A stretch of DNA of 64,000 nt from assembly GCA_034687125.1 (NCBI GenBank), contig JAQGBZ010000007.1:186001-250000 (forward strand), given 5' to 3'. Shown here one piece after another: positions 26,301 through 49,752 of this stretch. The position numbers and the translations under genes are program-made. Positions within the stretch are counted from its first letter, which is position 1, and each line of letters starts with the position of its first letter. The stretch comes from Neelides folsomi (Eukaryota; Arthropoda; Collembola; Neelipleona; Neelidae). The notes under the pieces were generated by a model, which saw only the letters and a list, made by a program, of their open reading frames with translations, did no database searches and was not told the origin of the DNA.

Positions 26301-28540
26301 TAAGTATCATAGCATAATTAGCCACCAATTTCCCTTTACAAAGGCGATACTTATTTGGTGTTCAACCGAGATTCCCCTCAAGTTCACAAAATAACTCACA
26401 AGTGGTCCAACCGTCAATTAACATCAAATCGCTTTATTAAACCTCTCAGTTCCTCAATTTTCAATGTGTCTTTATTACAATGTTATGATTAATGAATGAA
26501 ATTCATTGACAAATGATGTCTTAGGGTTTTCCTAAATAACGAAATTATCGATGAAGGGAGTTGGAGCCGCAATTTATTTTCAATTGATTGAGAAACAAAT
26601 GTGAAATCATTCATGATTTGCATAATTATAGTAACAACAATTAGATTACTTTCGTAAACATATAAAAAAAGTCCTTTTATGTGGGAATGAAACAAATCAA
26701 TGAATTTCATTAAAGTAAGTGAACTCGTGAAGGAAAGCGATCCCGAAAAGAACTTTAAAATTACATTTGTGCGAGCAATTGGACATTTTTGGAATGGAAC
26801 TCTTCGCCAAGTTTGTAAATTTGGTTTAAGCTGAAAAAACTCATTGGATTTGTTTAGATGATTGGAAATTTTGTTATTTTTTCCGTTTCACCTCTCCAGG
26901 AACAAAAAATGAAATTTGCCACTTCATCTACACCGTTTGTTCATAAGAGCAGAACTAACGACATTTAATCTTGATTTTCGGGATATAATGAATCGAATAT
27001 GTATTTTTATAGAAGTTGTATTAAACCTACATAGGTAATCTATCAGGAAATTGAATAAGATAACTCCACTTGTATACTTTGACGAGAAATAAACGAGAAA
27101 ACCAGTGTACACACACGTTTTATAAAACATTTACATTCACACGTTTTATTTTCATAGGTGGAGGAGACTGAGCAATAAAATCACATAATATACATTACAT
27201 TCGTCCTATCATGTCAAGTATCTCAATATTGTATAAATAATGAGGAAAATTCTTGAAATGTGTACCTATGTGTTTTGGAAAAAGAGAAACACAAGAGATT
27301 TTTAACAGTTAGTTATAAAAAACCAAGTTAAAACTGAATTGTGTGTTTAATGACTCGATAAAAATTTTTACTACTGGAATATTTTACCTTTATACATTTT
27401 TAGTTAATAAAAAGAATGCTGTTAAAATATTGGGCAAACAAAATTGAAACCCTAAATATTACATTGCATACCAACTATGTAGTAAATTTACCAACTTATT
27501 GTGAAATTTCAACATTTTCGACTATTATATGACTTTTTAGCCGCTTCAGATAAACATTATGAATATTTACTATCGCAAATACATTTAAAGTCTTAGCATT
27601 GAACTCAGAGGAAAATAATGTAACCAGGTATTTGCTTCAATTTTGTCTGATTACTCTATTTACTTAGGAGTACATTGTAATTAAATGATTTTCAAGTCAA
27701 TACTGGTAGAGCGTCATTGTTCGGTCAATTTTAGTCCTTTTATGACTAACATGTGGAGTTAGAGCCTATTTTGGCGATGAGGGTTCTGATCCTTGATCAT
27801 GATTAGAAATATGGCGGTGTGCGTGAGAAGGGGAAATATAACTAGGGTAAAAATTCCCGAAAAGTCAACCCATTCGATTCATTTTCTCTTTCATTGCTCT
27901 TTGACCAAATTGGTCCCCTTCATTTTAAAATATGGGATTTTCATTTACTAAATTGCCTCTCTCTAGATTACATTTGGAGACATTATTAGCAATTATAACT
28001 TTATCTCCGTTTTCCATTACTTTAAGGATTTGTTCACCTTCACATATAGAATATTTACTACAATGCCTATTTGTACTTGATGTTCAATTACAAAACTTTA
28101 TATAATATATTTATAAACTTATAAAATATTCCAAACATTCTCCTTGTTAAGATTTTAAAATTTAATGCCAGTAAAAGTTAGAATCAATTTAAGTAAAAAC
28201 AATCAATCAAGATAATAATGATTTAATTCCGAAATAATTTGAACAAATGTGCTTACAAATTATATAGCTATATTATGATGTTTTATTCTAAAAGTATAGA
28301 TAGTTGATATCAGAATATAAGTACACTGCAGGATTTAAGAACATTTCTTCTAACAGAGTGATATCTAGGATACATAGGTACATAGTTATGACAGGTCTCA
28401 ACATTAATACATAAGGTTTGCTCCATTAAGTTTGTATATTATATAACTATACGTGCATAGTATGCATACAATATTTATAATGTATGGTGGTGTGCATTAA
28501 ATAATTTTTATCAATTGGGGGGCGAATTCTTTTAAATTGC
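26301..28540. other. AT-rich gene-free block
   Basis: Low-GC DNA with no coding-like open frame and no element I can name. It lies between two GC-rich blocks. Confidence 0.5.
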
Positions 28541-31500
28541 CGTCAAAACTGGTCGGGTGTTAGCATGGTGAATTAGGTGATTGAGTTCCACCGATCCCAG
28601 AAGTTGATTAAAATATTTATTAAAATGCCTCGGAGGGAGAGGGAGCGAACATGCGAAGAAGGGATCTGAGGAATTTTGGTTCGAGGAGTCGAGGGTCTTT
28701 TATTATCAGCGTCGTCGATCGTCGAAAGAAACATCTAGCCAAATGGGAGGAGATATGCACACATGGTGGCTCAATTATGAAGAGTTCCTCTGAATCTCTC
28801 CTCCATCTCGGCTGTGAGAGTAATGGAAAGAGTGTAATGGAGTAATGATTCTAAATAGGCAATTGAGAGGTAGCCAGTTGAATAAAAAGAGAGTGAGAGA
28901 TGATTTAATTCCAAGAGCCTCTCCTTGTAATTGGGAGGAGGAGCAGGGAGAGTTGGCGAAGGCTCATTGGAATGAAGGCGCCGAGAAACCATGCAAAACT
29001 TCTCACCAAACTCGCCTTGCTGGCCTTCACTTGTCAATGTGGGTTGAGGGAAAATAGACCAAGGAACGCAGAATGACAAGTTGGGAGGCCCGAAAAACAA
29101 GCGGCATTCGTTTGTCCTAAACACCGACAATAAATTAGCCAGTCATGTCTTCCCAGCTCTGACTACATTTCAATCACTCTTCCCCTCCAATCTCCCTCTT
29201 CGAGTCCTCCCCGGTTCCTCAGGTATCTGACCACTACTTTAATTGTTCATTCCTTTTAATCACCTCAAATTACATCCTCTTCACTTTTCCCTCCTCCCAA
29301 TGGCTCTCTGATCAAATACCATCTTTAGGTATTAGGCTCACACTTCCCAACGGGTCTGAGCGGTAAATGTGGTCCAATGTGTTTGGTTTACAAAGACGTC
29401 CCTTCGGTGACAACGTATCGCCAACACACAAACACACATAAGTGGTAGGGGATAAAGGACCCTCTGTATTTACATGCATAGCTAATCAACCTCCCAACAT
29501 TCTGTAATTGTAATTGAGAAGGAGGTTTAATGTAATTACGGGTCCTAAGGCTAGTTTTGTTTGTAAAGGATTTGGGGATTCGGACTTTCAGCCCTTGAAC
29601 CTCTCCACATGGAATCCTATAAAGCATGAGAGGTACTTGGGTGAAAATAATTGGAAGGTGATGAGGGCCATTTCATTAAATTAATTAAAGGGGATGGCCA
29701 GGGACTCGGAGGCATCGTTGGGAGGGCAAGAGTCCATTTAGGCTCACGTGTGGAGGAGGCCCGCCGTGGAGACTTTATTTGGTAGCATACGGAGCCCATA
29801 AATTAGATTGGTCGGTGGAGGATAAAGATGTGAAATGGCTCGCACCGAAAATACCGGATACATACTTTCCAAGACTCTAATGAATTCCGCCTTTTAGGGA
29901 GCGGAGATGTATGCGTGTGAGGGTAATGTCGGACATGTGTTAAAAATTCATGAGGAGGATTCGAGAGATAAGAGATGAGGAGGACTATGAGGGGAAATGG
30001 CTAACGAATCGTCGTGTCAAGTGGAACCCCAATGGACAGTCTCTCTTCCACCGAACCCACAAGAGTCATGAAGGCCTCGTCGGTCTCTGCGTGCGACATT
30101 TGTTACAATTCCTGTCGCCACCTGGGGTTTCCTCCTTCCCGAAACAATCCCAAGCCCTCATTATGAATAAGGTCCTTGTTAGAATAAGGACTTGGGTTGG
30201 AGATGATTGTCGCAGGGCTCCTAATTTGTGGCCTGAGAGTTAATTTAAAGAGTACACAGGGAAGGATGGTCCCTCGAGTTGTCGCAATCAGCCATCGTTT
30301 GAGAGGCATTCTCTCAGAAGAATAGGGGACTCTTATTAACCCTTCCACCTTCTCCACCATCATCCTCCCGCCCGCCTAATCTCGTTAGCACTCTATTGAC
30401 AGACTCAACTCCCGATTGCAAACAATTTTTGCAGTCTCATCACATCTGGCTCCTTCAATCAGCCCCATCGACGTGTTTTCCTCCTTAGGAGAATATTGGA
30501 TCTTTGCCGTCTCCTCCTCTGAGCTGTCTCAGTTAATCTCAACCACCCAGTTAATTAAACTCAATAAAATTCACTTTCCCAATTTAATTCAACGAGCGGA
30601 GGAGCGAGTGAAAAACTGGTTGCCCCTAAGGGTGAGCTCATAAAGAAGGACTCAATTGGCGAGAGCTAATGAAAACCGAGGCTCGATGTGACCATTGATT
30701 TTCTATTTCGACTCACACACCATTCAAGATCCGCATTAATAGAGTCATTAATATGCGTCGAGGAGCTGTGTGGCCCTCGAACTCCACGAGGAAGTGTAAA
30801 CCATTCATTGAGACGAACATGGAAAATCTGGAGACTCACTTGATGAGGAGCTCTCATTTCCATGCTAATTTCATTTATTCCGCCTCAACCCCATCAGGAC
30901 TTCTCGGCGGCTCCCCTTCTTCCGCTCCCCAAACAAACCTCCATCAATCCCCAGCTCGCGGATGTCTGGGAGATGAATGGGCGATTGTGTCTAAGCCCTT
31001 GTTTGCTCAGAGCCGGAGACCTCCTTGGCCGGATTTGTGCACGATGACCCTTGGCCAATGTTGAGAAAGGGAGTAATTGACCGGCATTGATGTCATTGGA
31101 CGAGCGTAAGTGGAAAAGAAGGGGAGTTGGACGGATCATCCCTTCTCATCTCAATCCCCAAATTGACAAGTTGGAGAGGCGTGGAGGAGGTCGGTGGGAA
31201 GGTAGCTCCCATTATTTACTTCTTCGTATCGAGTGTCAGGGCGCGGAGGAATGGTCCGAATGGATAAGTAGATGATTTACATGATTAATGGCATTTCCAT
31301 GTACGGGAGGCCTTGAGTCCAATTTGTCTCCGGCCACCCTCAAGGGTCGGCCCTTGGGCTCATCCCATCTCCAATTCCGGTTCTATTTTCCACGGATCAT
31401 GACCTGGCCATTTAATTGACAAATAGAGAACTGCGTGGGCTTGGTGATGAGAAGGCGGCAGGCCGGCTTTCCTCTCCTCAGCATCATCAAGAGGCTTAGG

Positions 31501-34500
31501 TTCCCCTCATTAGGTTCTCGACGACAGAAGGAGGGAAGCTTTGGGTGAGGCGGACGGAGGCTTAAGAAAATATGTCAGACGGGGCCGTCTTTGTTGATTG
31601 TCTGCAAATAGGCCGCTCAATCGTCTCAATGCACAGGGGATCAAACAAAGGATAAATACCCATTCAAAACAACGAGCTCCAAACATCACGCGTGTCTTCA
31701 TTATGAGGAGCCCATGTGGGCCCAGAGTTGTGGAGCCGTGACTCAAGCCCGATTCGGCTCCTCTCAACTCACATCATCGGTCCTCATAAACCCATTATGC
31801 CACTCACTCCGTCTGCTCCTTCTTCATTCGCACCCTGGTTGGCCCCTTTTTATCCCACCGCCTCAGTCGTGGCCACCAATTAAAACTACGTGACTCAATT
31901 AAGGTTTCTCTCGCTCCGTTGCCCATTGCTACCTGAGCCGCTTCTCGATCAAGAGGGAAGTCTCTATCGGTCTATCTCCTTCCTCTCAGCCCTTGACAGG
32001 AAATGTCACAACAGTTGCTATTTACGGTCCAAATACTATAATCTCAACCTACCAACGAGCCAATTGTCTCAACAACCACTTTCAAGGATTGACATAAGGA
32101 CCTCTCAATCAACTTGCTCTCAATGTGAGAACCTCAGGGATTTAATCATTGGAAGTTTCAAGGTTTGCACGACGCGGTTTGCATTCAGCGTAAGTGTCTT
32201 CAACGGTCATTTGCGAAAACAAACTGTTCAAAATAAAATACATTTTGTATATAATACGCTATATGAAGATGATGATGGAGATATTAAAGCATATCTCTAT
32301 TAAATTCCATATGAATTTCTCAAAATCTCCACTCATGCTCGTTAGTAAAAATATGTGGTCGTTGAATTCCGGAATGGAAAATTGCTTATGGAATGTGAAT
32401 ATCATGACGGTATATTGGTACATAGGAGATATTTATCATCACAGAGATATATACATATATTTATTTTATTTGGTATGATGTATGAATGCACAAAGGGGAT
32501 CAAGAGGACATGAGAACAATATGAGAATAGAATACCAATTGAAGCACATGTTCACAATTCACTACTGATGTAAAGTGATTGGAGTTATGGGAAGAGTAAT
32601 GCTTTGTAGATGGCCAGTTGAGCCCGAGAGATATTAGATAATATATTAGAAAAATCGTTTAAAGATAGTGGTCGCCCACGTGATGAGAATGCTCAGGTGG
32701 GAGGTTGATTGTGAGCGTCAGGAAAATGAAATTTATCCATTTGAGCATTAAGATGATTGTTTTGGTAAATTGAGACTTTGTTGGGGATACACGGGCGAGG
32801 AATAAATTTAGGCTGAGTGATGCATTGATTGAAGAATGGGAGATCCCTATCGGGCCCTGAAAAGATGAAGACTTGGTCGGGGAGTGAAGGGGAAATGGGG
32901 ATCATGTTAGATACATTGTGAGAGAAGGACAATAATTAATTGACAAGGTATGAAAGGGAGCCGGCTAAATGAGACCTTCTCGTTTGATATTCATGGGGCG
33001 GAGAGTGTTGAGCTTCGCTGACAAATTCGAGGGAGTGACAGAAAACTCTTTTTCACGGAGTGATGGCTGAGCGAGGAAGGATGTCTAATTCAGAGTGACA
33101 TTGTCCGCTTCCTATTGAGTCCGAGGATCTGGTGACGCCAGCAGGTGAATAACGAGTATGTCTTCAAAGGAAGCCGCTGGAACTACCCCCCGCAGGAATT
33201 TTATAATTTCCTATATAACATCAAACAAATGAGAAAGGGGTCCCTCCCATTTTATTCTTCCCATGGAGGTCTCCATCGGCCCCTGATCCGAGAGGAGGTT
33301 CCTCAGGAGATGGTCGGGAGGAACAACACCTCACTGCCACCAGGAGAATGAGTCGGGGTCACAGGGAGCTCAAGTTCACCGGTCTTTGAGTCGGCCGCTG
33401 GGTTGGATTCACGGGAGCCCGTCGAGTCTCGCCTGCCTCCGTCTCGCCGCAAATGATGAACCTCCGAACCGCCAGTCGCTCTGGTCCTCTGCACATCTCG
33501 TGAGGTCCGCCGACCACAACGTGACTCCCTCACTCTCGCATGTCGGGCCCTGACAAGAACACCGGACCGTGACCAAACACCGCCTTCTCAATAATACATT
33601 ATTGCTTTCGAGGGACACTTATCGACCGACCATGGGAGAGGGATATGAGGAAGGGGACGAAACCCGAGAGTGACAATCGAGGTTCGGATCCGGGAACAAA
33701 TTGCATTCCACCGAATTCCCTCTGCTCACAACACAATCGTGTTGTTGGGAGCAGAGCATTCCTGGTCTCCGCAATAAGAGACCCATTTCTCCTCCTGTCC
33801 TGTAATTACTCTGGCTGAGAAGGCAAATCACCCTTATTACCTGCTCCTTCCCCACTCCGACAAGGGACACCTATTTCTTTTATTGGATTCCCATCCTCGA
33901 CCGACACGGAATGTGGAGAGAACACACATCTCAGGTTTGTACAAACAAGGGGCGGACAAGCAGTAAAATGCTTTTATTTCTCTCTTATTGAAATGTCTTG
34001 GAAAAAGAGCTAATGTGATGAGACGGGGCTTAGATACGCCGCGGATCCTCTCATCGATTCTTCAGCCTCTCAATACAACTCCCAATAATGTCATTGAGGA
34101 TTTGAAGAGGCGGCCTCGGAAGTCCCACAAACTCACCCATTCGGATGACTCTTTGGAACCAATCCTCAAACAATGAAAGGGCCCGAAAAGCAATAAATGT
34201 TCTCTATGTACGTAAAATTAGATTCGCGTAGCTCTCAGCCCAGCTTTTCCCATAATAATTAACGTGAAGGTCTCAGGCTGTCACAACATATGCTTCTCAT
34301 CTTGTGAAACTCTTAATACATATTACGACCCAGCCATCAATTCCTAATAAGCTGTTTTAGGCTCAACTGACTCCATTACTCCGCCAGAAGCCCTTCCAAT
34401 GTGCACCCTTTGAGGAGGTTCAAGATACATCGGCCGCCAGTTCACACTCGTTGATGGGTGGTGAAAAATCATAAAGTTGATTATGAGCTCACCAACCAAA

Positions 34501-36890
34501 CGTCGAAACTCCAGCAGCCAGCTCGAGGGGCCGACTAATGAAGATGACGCTGGTTTTTTCCTCAAGGAACTCTTGTAATACTCCCCGTTTTTTTAAATTT
34601 TTAGAACATTCTTTCACGTGAGGGAACAGAGAGTTCCCTTATCTGCTCCATGCATGTGCTTCTCCTCCATGTATTGTCCTATTAGTGTGGTGAGGGAGTG
34701 AGCATTGTCAATTGTTTCTTGGGGATCTTATTCTTCTCGACCATTCGTCTCTCTTGAACAATTAAAGGAACATGGGAGAGGATTTTGGCCTTTGTCCGAA
34801 CAAAGAGCTCCATGATCCATGATGAAAGTGACATTGGGAACCATTTATCTCCCAAAGTAATCCCCTACTCCGGTTCACGAGGCCTATAGGATTCCTCTTA
34901 AAACCATAGGGCACTTTATCTCTTAAGTTCCTCGTGTCGCCTTTGGCTCTCATTGTTTTTGTTTAAACAATATTGACATTTTGTTTACCGGAACTCACCG
35001 ACTCTCTCACGTACATACCTTCCCCCTTGTAAATAAATTATTCTTTCGTGTTTCATCCCCATTCCGAATATTTCATCCTCGGGTCTTAAATTTTATAGTC
35101 GCCGGTCCGAATCTCCTTTGCATTCATCATTTCATCATGGGATTGGAGGGAGGGAACCGATCCACGTTCCGAGCCCGCACTCCCAAATTGCTAAAGAAGG
35201 ACACAATGGCCACACTTGGTCTTAATATATGGCTTTCAACTCGCCCTCAACGGGTCTCCGGCCATTTCCTCCATTGCCCAACGGAGATGGATGGAGGGGG
35301 AGCATAAAAGACAAGCGGGGAGAGGGGAAAGCGGGCTTTCGCGGCGATCTCTGAACACGGCACTGGTGATGATTTCGGCATCCGTTGACGGCTCTCCGGC
35401 CGGTGACAAGGGAAACAAAAGGAACGCCACCCGAGATCTCCCTATCGCTCCCAGTCATCAAGATAGGGCTGAGGTGAGCCACAGGATATTTCCCGAGGAA
35501 TCCCCGACTCGCATTCCTCGCACAAGACTTATTACGCGAGTGAGAGGTGAGCAGGCGGAGTAACTGATGAGACGTCCCGGGCGAAGAATTGTGAATTCCT
35601 CGGAGTCGGATCCGGAGTTCATTCATCACCCTCAAGGCGCCTCGGTGGATGAATGCCGCCGAGTGGTGTGGAAGAGGCGCGAGGTAGGACTCTCCGAGTG
35701 AGAACCGGGTCGTCTCCATCTGAGTCCTTCATAACGACTGGCCCTCATCGCGTGATGAGGCGCAGAGAGGCTCGTCCGTCATAAAAGTGAATTATACGCC
35801 ATTAGTGGCTTGTTATGAGCCTCGGCCCACACAGGCCAGGTCGGGCCCGGGATCGGATCCGAGGATTGATGAGGGGCTGGTGATGTGATGAAGCCCTTAT
35901 CTCCACCGGTGGTCTTGGGCTCGTATTATTACCTGCCCCTTCGGGCTGCTCCTGTCAGAGGCTAGACGGAGGGGAGGTTCCTTATAATTCTAAAACAATT
36001 AAGAGGCGGAGAGCCCTCGGCCCTTACCTGTAATCTACTCCTTGGCTTATTACCTCGTCTTCAGACGTTGTTAGCATTTCTGACGGCCTCGGACTCGACC
36101 CGCCGTCGACAAAAACCCACAGTGCCTTGCAGGGGGCCTGCCGCCTGGATTCCTCCTCCAACGGCTCCAACTCCACGAGCTGACCCGCGGACGTCTCAAT
36201 CCGCCCAAATAGCCTCCATGCTGAGAATTATCGTCTAATTCTTCCCAACGCGTTTCCCCCAACTTCTCCCACCGCCCGGGGAAGGGTTTGTTCGGGAGGA
36301 GATGGACAGGGCAATAAATAGCCCATCCGCACACATAACGACCCCGGAGAACAAACGCGAGAAGTTGGGGAGAGTCAAAGGGGCCGTTGGGCCCTCGGCT
36401 TATCGCCGAATCAAAGACCATCATCACTTGACGAGTCTTCCAAGACCGCCACCATTCCCCTTCACCACCATTGAGTCATGTGTGGGAGTCGGACCCGCAG
36501 CAGGGGACCGTTGACCATCCGATCTGCCCACATGCACTTGGATAATGATGCCCACCTCGCCCGCATCTCCGCTCCACTGCCCGCCTTTCTCCCGGCCACA
36601 ATAAATTACGAGGTCGAGGGAGAGGTGAGGAGCCTCCAGAGAGGTCACCCACCCAACCATGCCGAATGTTGTGACAGTCCCTCAACCGACCCTTTGTCCT
36701 CCGGCCTTTCTCATAATGGTGAGGGGGAGTCCCGCTGTGAGCTCCTCAAACCAGATCTCCCTCAAAGGAGATTCTTCCAATTATGCTCATTGTTACTACA
36801 TCAATAAATACCCATCACAGACACACACATCCAACCCTCATGTACACAAGAAAGGTCAAAACACGAAAGTGTAGGAAAACTTTATTATTA
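28541..36890. other. GC-rich gene-free block between the Tbx2/3 and LIMK domains
   Basis: About 8 kb of GC-richer DNA, interrupted by an AT-rich interval at about 32180-32680. Many short open frames exist on both strands. None shows a recognisable motif, a consistent exon chain or a conserved domain. The texture matches the 20-26 kb block. It may belong to the Tbx2/3 regulatory landscape; long non-coding RNAs cannot be excluded. Confidence 0.45.
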
Positions 36891-37999
36891 GTCGTTACAG
36901 CGATCGCGAGTAGACAAACTATGAAAACGGATCCATTTCCTAATGCACTAATAATCCCAAGTCCCTTTCTACTCCGATTCTCGGCTGTGCCGTGTGCCGG
37001 CAGGCACTCTTATTTGAGCAGCAAGCTGTACCTAGAGCCAACTTACACATTTACATCCTAAATAGCCTCCCTACATCTCAACATTATCTCTTAATTAGGG
37101 AATTTTTATTATTATTACAGTCCTCTGGCTTTACAAAATGATTAACCAATTGGCCACCGAGATTTCCTTACAACTTTTCGGATCATTTTTGGATTCTTTG
37201 AAATCACAGCATGATGGATATTTTCACTGTTCCATTATTAAATGTATATTACCCCCTGAAGCGGTTTTTGGTTATTGCTTTAGTCTTGATGAGAATCGGT
37301 TTTGGTCCTTAAAATACTTTGTTTTTATACTTATAGTATATTCGCGTGTACTTCATACGCCTGGGTATGAATACTTATTCTATCACTAATTAAACTCCTC
37401 AATACAAATCAAATTCACTTATTTTTACGTATACGAAATATACAACAGTTCTCAAAATTTTCAATACTAGGAATCCAACATTATTTGAATATTAAACCTC
37501 CCTTTTTATTCTAATTCAAAATAACTTTACGTAAAAACTAACATTAATACATTGTGAATAAAGCTGATAATATTAATTGTCACTAGAAATACAATGAATA
37601 TTCTCCAAATGGTTCAAGAATAGCATCGAAAGCTTTGATAATTAAACAAGACATTAAAAGTATTAAGAAACTTATATTACAATGATTCTCAAACGGAGAT
37701 TCTAAATATATGAATACAGATTTATATTATTTATATGTACTTTTATAACATAACTCGATTTAAAGGCTAATTAAAACTTTAATCATAATGACAATTTGGT
37801 AAAGTGTAGCCACACAAAATGAATAAATTAGAACTAAAGACTTGCTCGATGATTGTAAATATAATTGGAATGGAGTATTGGCTATAAGGTTAAAAATCCT
37901 TTTAGAATTCAAGATAATATTAACGGAAGACAGTAGTAAGATTTGCTAGCAACCTTCAATGGTCGTAAATAAACATATTTCCTTGATGCACACGTGAGA
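36891..37999. other. AT-rich intergenic DNA, includes the LIMK 3' flank
   Basis: No coding signal was seen. The LIMK stop codon is at 38000-38002, so part of this stretch should be its 3' untranslated region on the minus strand. A minus-strand AATAAA occurs at about 37505-37510, but it is too far away to assign firmly. Confidence 0.45.
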
Positions 38000-46843
<8,844 letters not shown>

Positions 46844-47778
46844 ACTGACAATTCATTACAAAAGGTATTCAAAATGTTCTTGGACTTCTCGGTACCAAAT
46901 GGTTCCCCATTCCATCACCACTTTGGCACACACTTGATGGACACTACCGAGGAAACAGAAAGAGGAAAATTAGGCCCGCACAATCACATTTAAATCTCCA
47001 ATTCGATTTTCCTTCTGGATGGAGAAAAAGAGGGTTGATGGGAGTAAATTCCTCAATCGCAATGAATTGACTACTTATTCAAAAAAGAAGTTAAAAAATA
47101 TCCCAAGATGGACCGAGACCTTAAATGTCAAGACGAGTGGACAAGGTGGGTTGATATGAAATTCTTAATTTGTTGTCAGTCTCGGAGAACCTGCATACGT
47201 CTTCACAGACAATAAAAAGGTGCAAAGGAGACGTAACATGAGAGTGAATCACATTCTCATCATTGCACAGATCGACCAACTATATCCGCACCATAAGGAC
47301 ATGCGGAGGCTGCGAGGCTATACTATATAGATCTATATACTCCTCATCTCCTCCTCCAATATGACATGATCCGAGAAATATGATGTAATGTTTGGGAGAG
47401 AGAAAGGTACATTCTGCCATCTGAGGAATTCTCTATGAATCTTCGAACCATCTACCGGACCCTTCAAAACTTTATAACACTTTCAAATCTTTAATCCTCG
47501 CAAAAACAATTTTCCCATTTAACAAAAGTTATTATTATTGTTAGTATCATTGATACTCATAAATCCTTTAATTTCAACACATTTGTTCCCGATAGTTATT
47601 AAATTTATATTTAGAGGATTTTTGCACCCCAAGGATTTTCAATGATTTTGTCTTTATTCATCATGACTTGACGTTTAAAAGGTATTTTCTAAATATTCAA
47701 ATATGTCAGTTCTAAGATTTTTAATTGTAGTTAATCCTTACAATCTTCTTTCCTTTTGGAATATACAGACTTCGAGTG
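46844..47778. promoter_or_regulatory. Shared head-to-head promoter region of LIMK and Hakai
   Basis: 935 bp separates the LIMK ATG (minus) and the Hakai ATG (plus), so both promoters or 5' leaders must lie here or extend beyond. On the minus strand no LIM1-coding exon (the missing first LIM domain) is visible. A short open frame just upstream of the LIMK ATG, ending at a TAA, does not contain a LIM cysteine pattern. No other feature is seen. Confidence 0.5.
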
Positions 47779-49378
47779 ATGAATAATGAAGGTGGGAAAA
47801 AGAGGGGCCGTGGGAGGGGAAGGGGGCGCCCAAGAGGCTCAAGAAGTTCTCGATCAACGGCACCAACTCCTGTCGCCACTCCAACCCCAACGACAAGGGG
47901 GGCCAGAGGACGTGGGCGAGGACGAGGAAGAGGAAGACCTAAGAAAATTATGGTACGGATGAGATACAACTCGTTTTAAAATTTAAATAGTGCGCATTTA
48001 AGATGATTTAAATGTTTAAAATGTAATATACTAGGTTATTGAAAGTGAAAGTGAAGAAGAAGAACAAATGATTGAAACGAGTGAAACCGTGGACCATCTT
48101 GTAGAAATAGTTGAAGATGGTAATGTGTCATTTTTATTATATTTTTTAATTTTTGATTAGTCATTTAAATATTTATTTACATTGCAAAATTATTTACATT
48201 TATTTAATATACATTGTATGTGGGCCTTTAAATTATTTTAATTCATATAATTTTATTAATCCAGATCGGCTTATTATTGATGAAGACGCTGAGCCTGAAT
48301 CATCGGATGCCCCCTTACCTTCCCCAGAATCTCCTAACGAACCTCTACCAGAGAAAAAAGAAGTTTTGGATTTCAGAACTGAACTTTACAAGGAAACTAC
48401 TTACCCGACAATCAAAGGCTCCATATTTGATCTACCGACCTTTCCAAACCCACTTAGGAATGACAAAGAATTTGCAAAGCTGAGTGGTAAGATTTAAAAA
48501 CCTTAATTGCAAATTAATTGGAAGATTAATCACTCGATCAGAATTTTTTCTCCTTGAATAGTAAATAAGAATTTCATCACTTTACTTTCAGTATTTGATA
48601 TGCAAATAGCTCCTATATTTGCAACGATTGCGAGAAAAGTTTCGAAGCCTGCAGAGAATATTAGTTGGGACCATACTTACAAACCCCTCGGAGAGAGAAT
48701 CATGAGTCCAAATATTCACATGTGCCAAATCTGTAGACGGCCAATTAGGATTTATGGAAGATTGGTAATTTTACACATTTCTTAAAAAATAAATATTTTT
48801 AAACTCATACCATCCGCTCCGTATATACAGGTATGTAAGAACACATAGGGCATATCAAACTATGTATGTATGTAAAAAAATACCAAATTTCCTATGGATT
48901 ATCATATGATTTTCATTATTCCCTAAGTGCTCTTATATACGGAACGTCTTATGTTATATATTTCTTAAATGTTAATTTAATTTAAAATTTCAGATCCCTT
49001 GTAAACATATATTTTGTAAAGCATGTGCTCATGAGAAGGGTCAAAATAGATGCCCAAGGTGCTCTGACAGAGTGTACAGGATAGAACAAGCGTCCTTAGG
49101 AAGTGTCTACATGTGCGATCATGAAGGTTTGATTACTTAAAAGAAAACTAATTTAAACTAACTATAAATCAATAAATTGTATTTCTTAGAAAAAAACTAT
49201 CTTTAATAATATTTATATAGGCCATCCATATGGATACGAAGGGTGCAAAAGAACATATTTGTCAGTTCGAGATCTCCAAGCACATTATAACCACCGACAT
49301 CGACCGAGACCGCCGCAACCACATCGATCTCCTGAACGTTCTGACCGATCATGGCACAAACGACCGAAAAATTTTTAA
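47779..49378 (+). CDS. Hakai: Hakai, Cbl-like RING E3 ubiquitin ligase
   Basis: In this family the protein is an E3 ligase for phosphorylated E-cadherin, and in insects an associated subunit of the m6A methyltransferase complex. Six exons (47779-47952, 48035-48119, 48265-48486, 48592-48764, 48994-49126, 49221-49378) give 314 residues with consistent phases, near the Drosophila length. The ATG follows an in-register GTG and starts MNNEGGKK. Residues about 7-58 are Gly/Arg-rich (GRGRGRG repeats), then come an acidic stretch and a conserved [20 protein letters not shown] block. The RING ligands are C205, C208, C221, H223, C226, C229, C238 and C241. The following phosphotyrosine-binding (HYB) zinc finger has C259, C271, H284 and H287 or H289 ([20 protein letters not shown]). 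The C-terminal tail is short and basic, lacking the long Pro-rich tail of vertebrate CBLL1. Intron 4 holds a MITE-like hairpin. Confidence 0.93.
48806..48953. mobile_element. MITE-like inverted-repeat element in Hakai intron 4
   Basis: The left end (CATAC...CCGTATATA...CACATAGGG, 48806-48850) matches the reverse complement of the right end (CCCTAAGTGCTCTTATATAC then GGAACG, 48921-48953). The arms are about 33 bp, apart from a roughly 10-bp insertion in the left arm. The whole span is about 148 bp with no coding capacity. Target duplication is not clear. Confidence 0.55.
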
Positions 49379-49752
49379 AATGCCTTTAAAGGTTACCTTC
49401 TTCGCCATTTACGTTTTTCTAATTGACTGTGGAACAAAGCCTTAATTTTTTAAAAAGAAACTCGTTTGTTTTTGGATGAACTTTGGATATACCAGATATA
49501 TTTGGTATTTAGAGGAAAATTTTAAAAGTCAAGGAATTTGTATAATATTTAGGTAATATTATAATTAATATATTGTATACTTAATATATGTATGTATATT
49601 TATATAATATATAGTATATAATTTTGTACGTGTTTACTTAACAAAAATACTGTTCCCTCATTATTAGGATAAACATTTTGCATGTATCACATGTGATATT
49701 CGCTTTTATGTGAAAGTTTATGCTTCCTTTCAAAGGAAAAGATTTCAAAGTA

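Noticed and set aside
20031-36890. Numerous 60-140 codon open frames in the GC-rich blocks
   Set aside because: They overlap in several frames, have no conserved motif, and do not chain into exons. GC-rich non-coding DNA naturally yields such frames.
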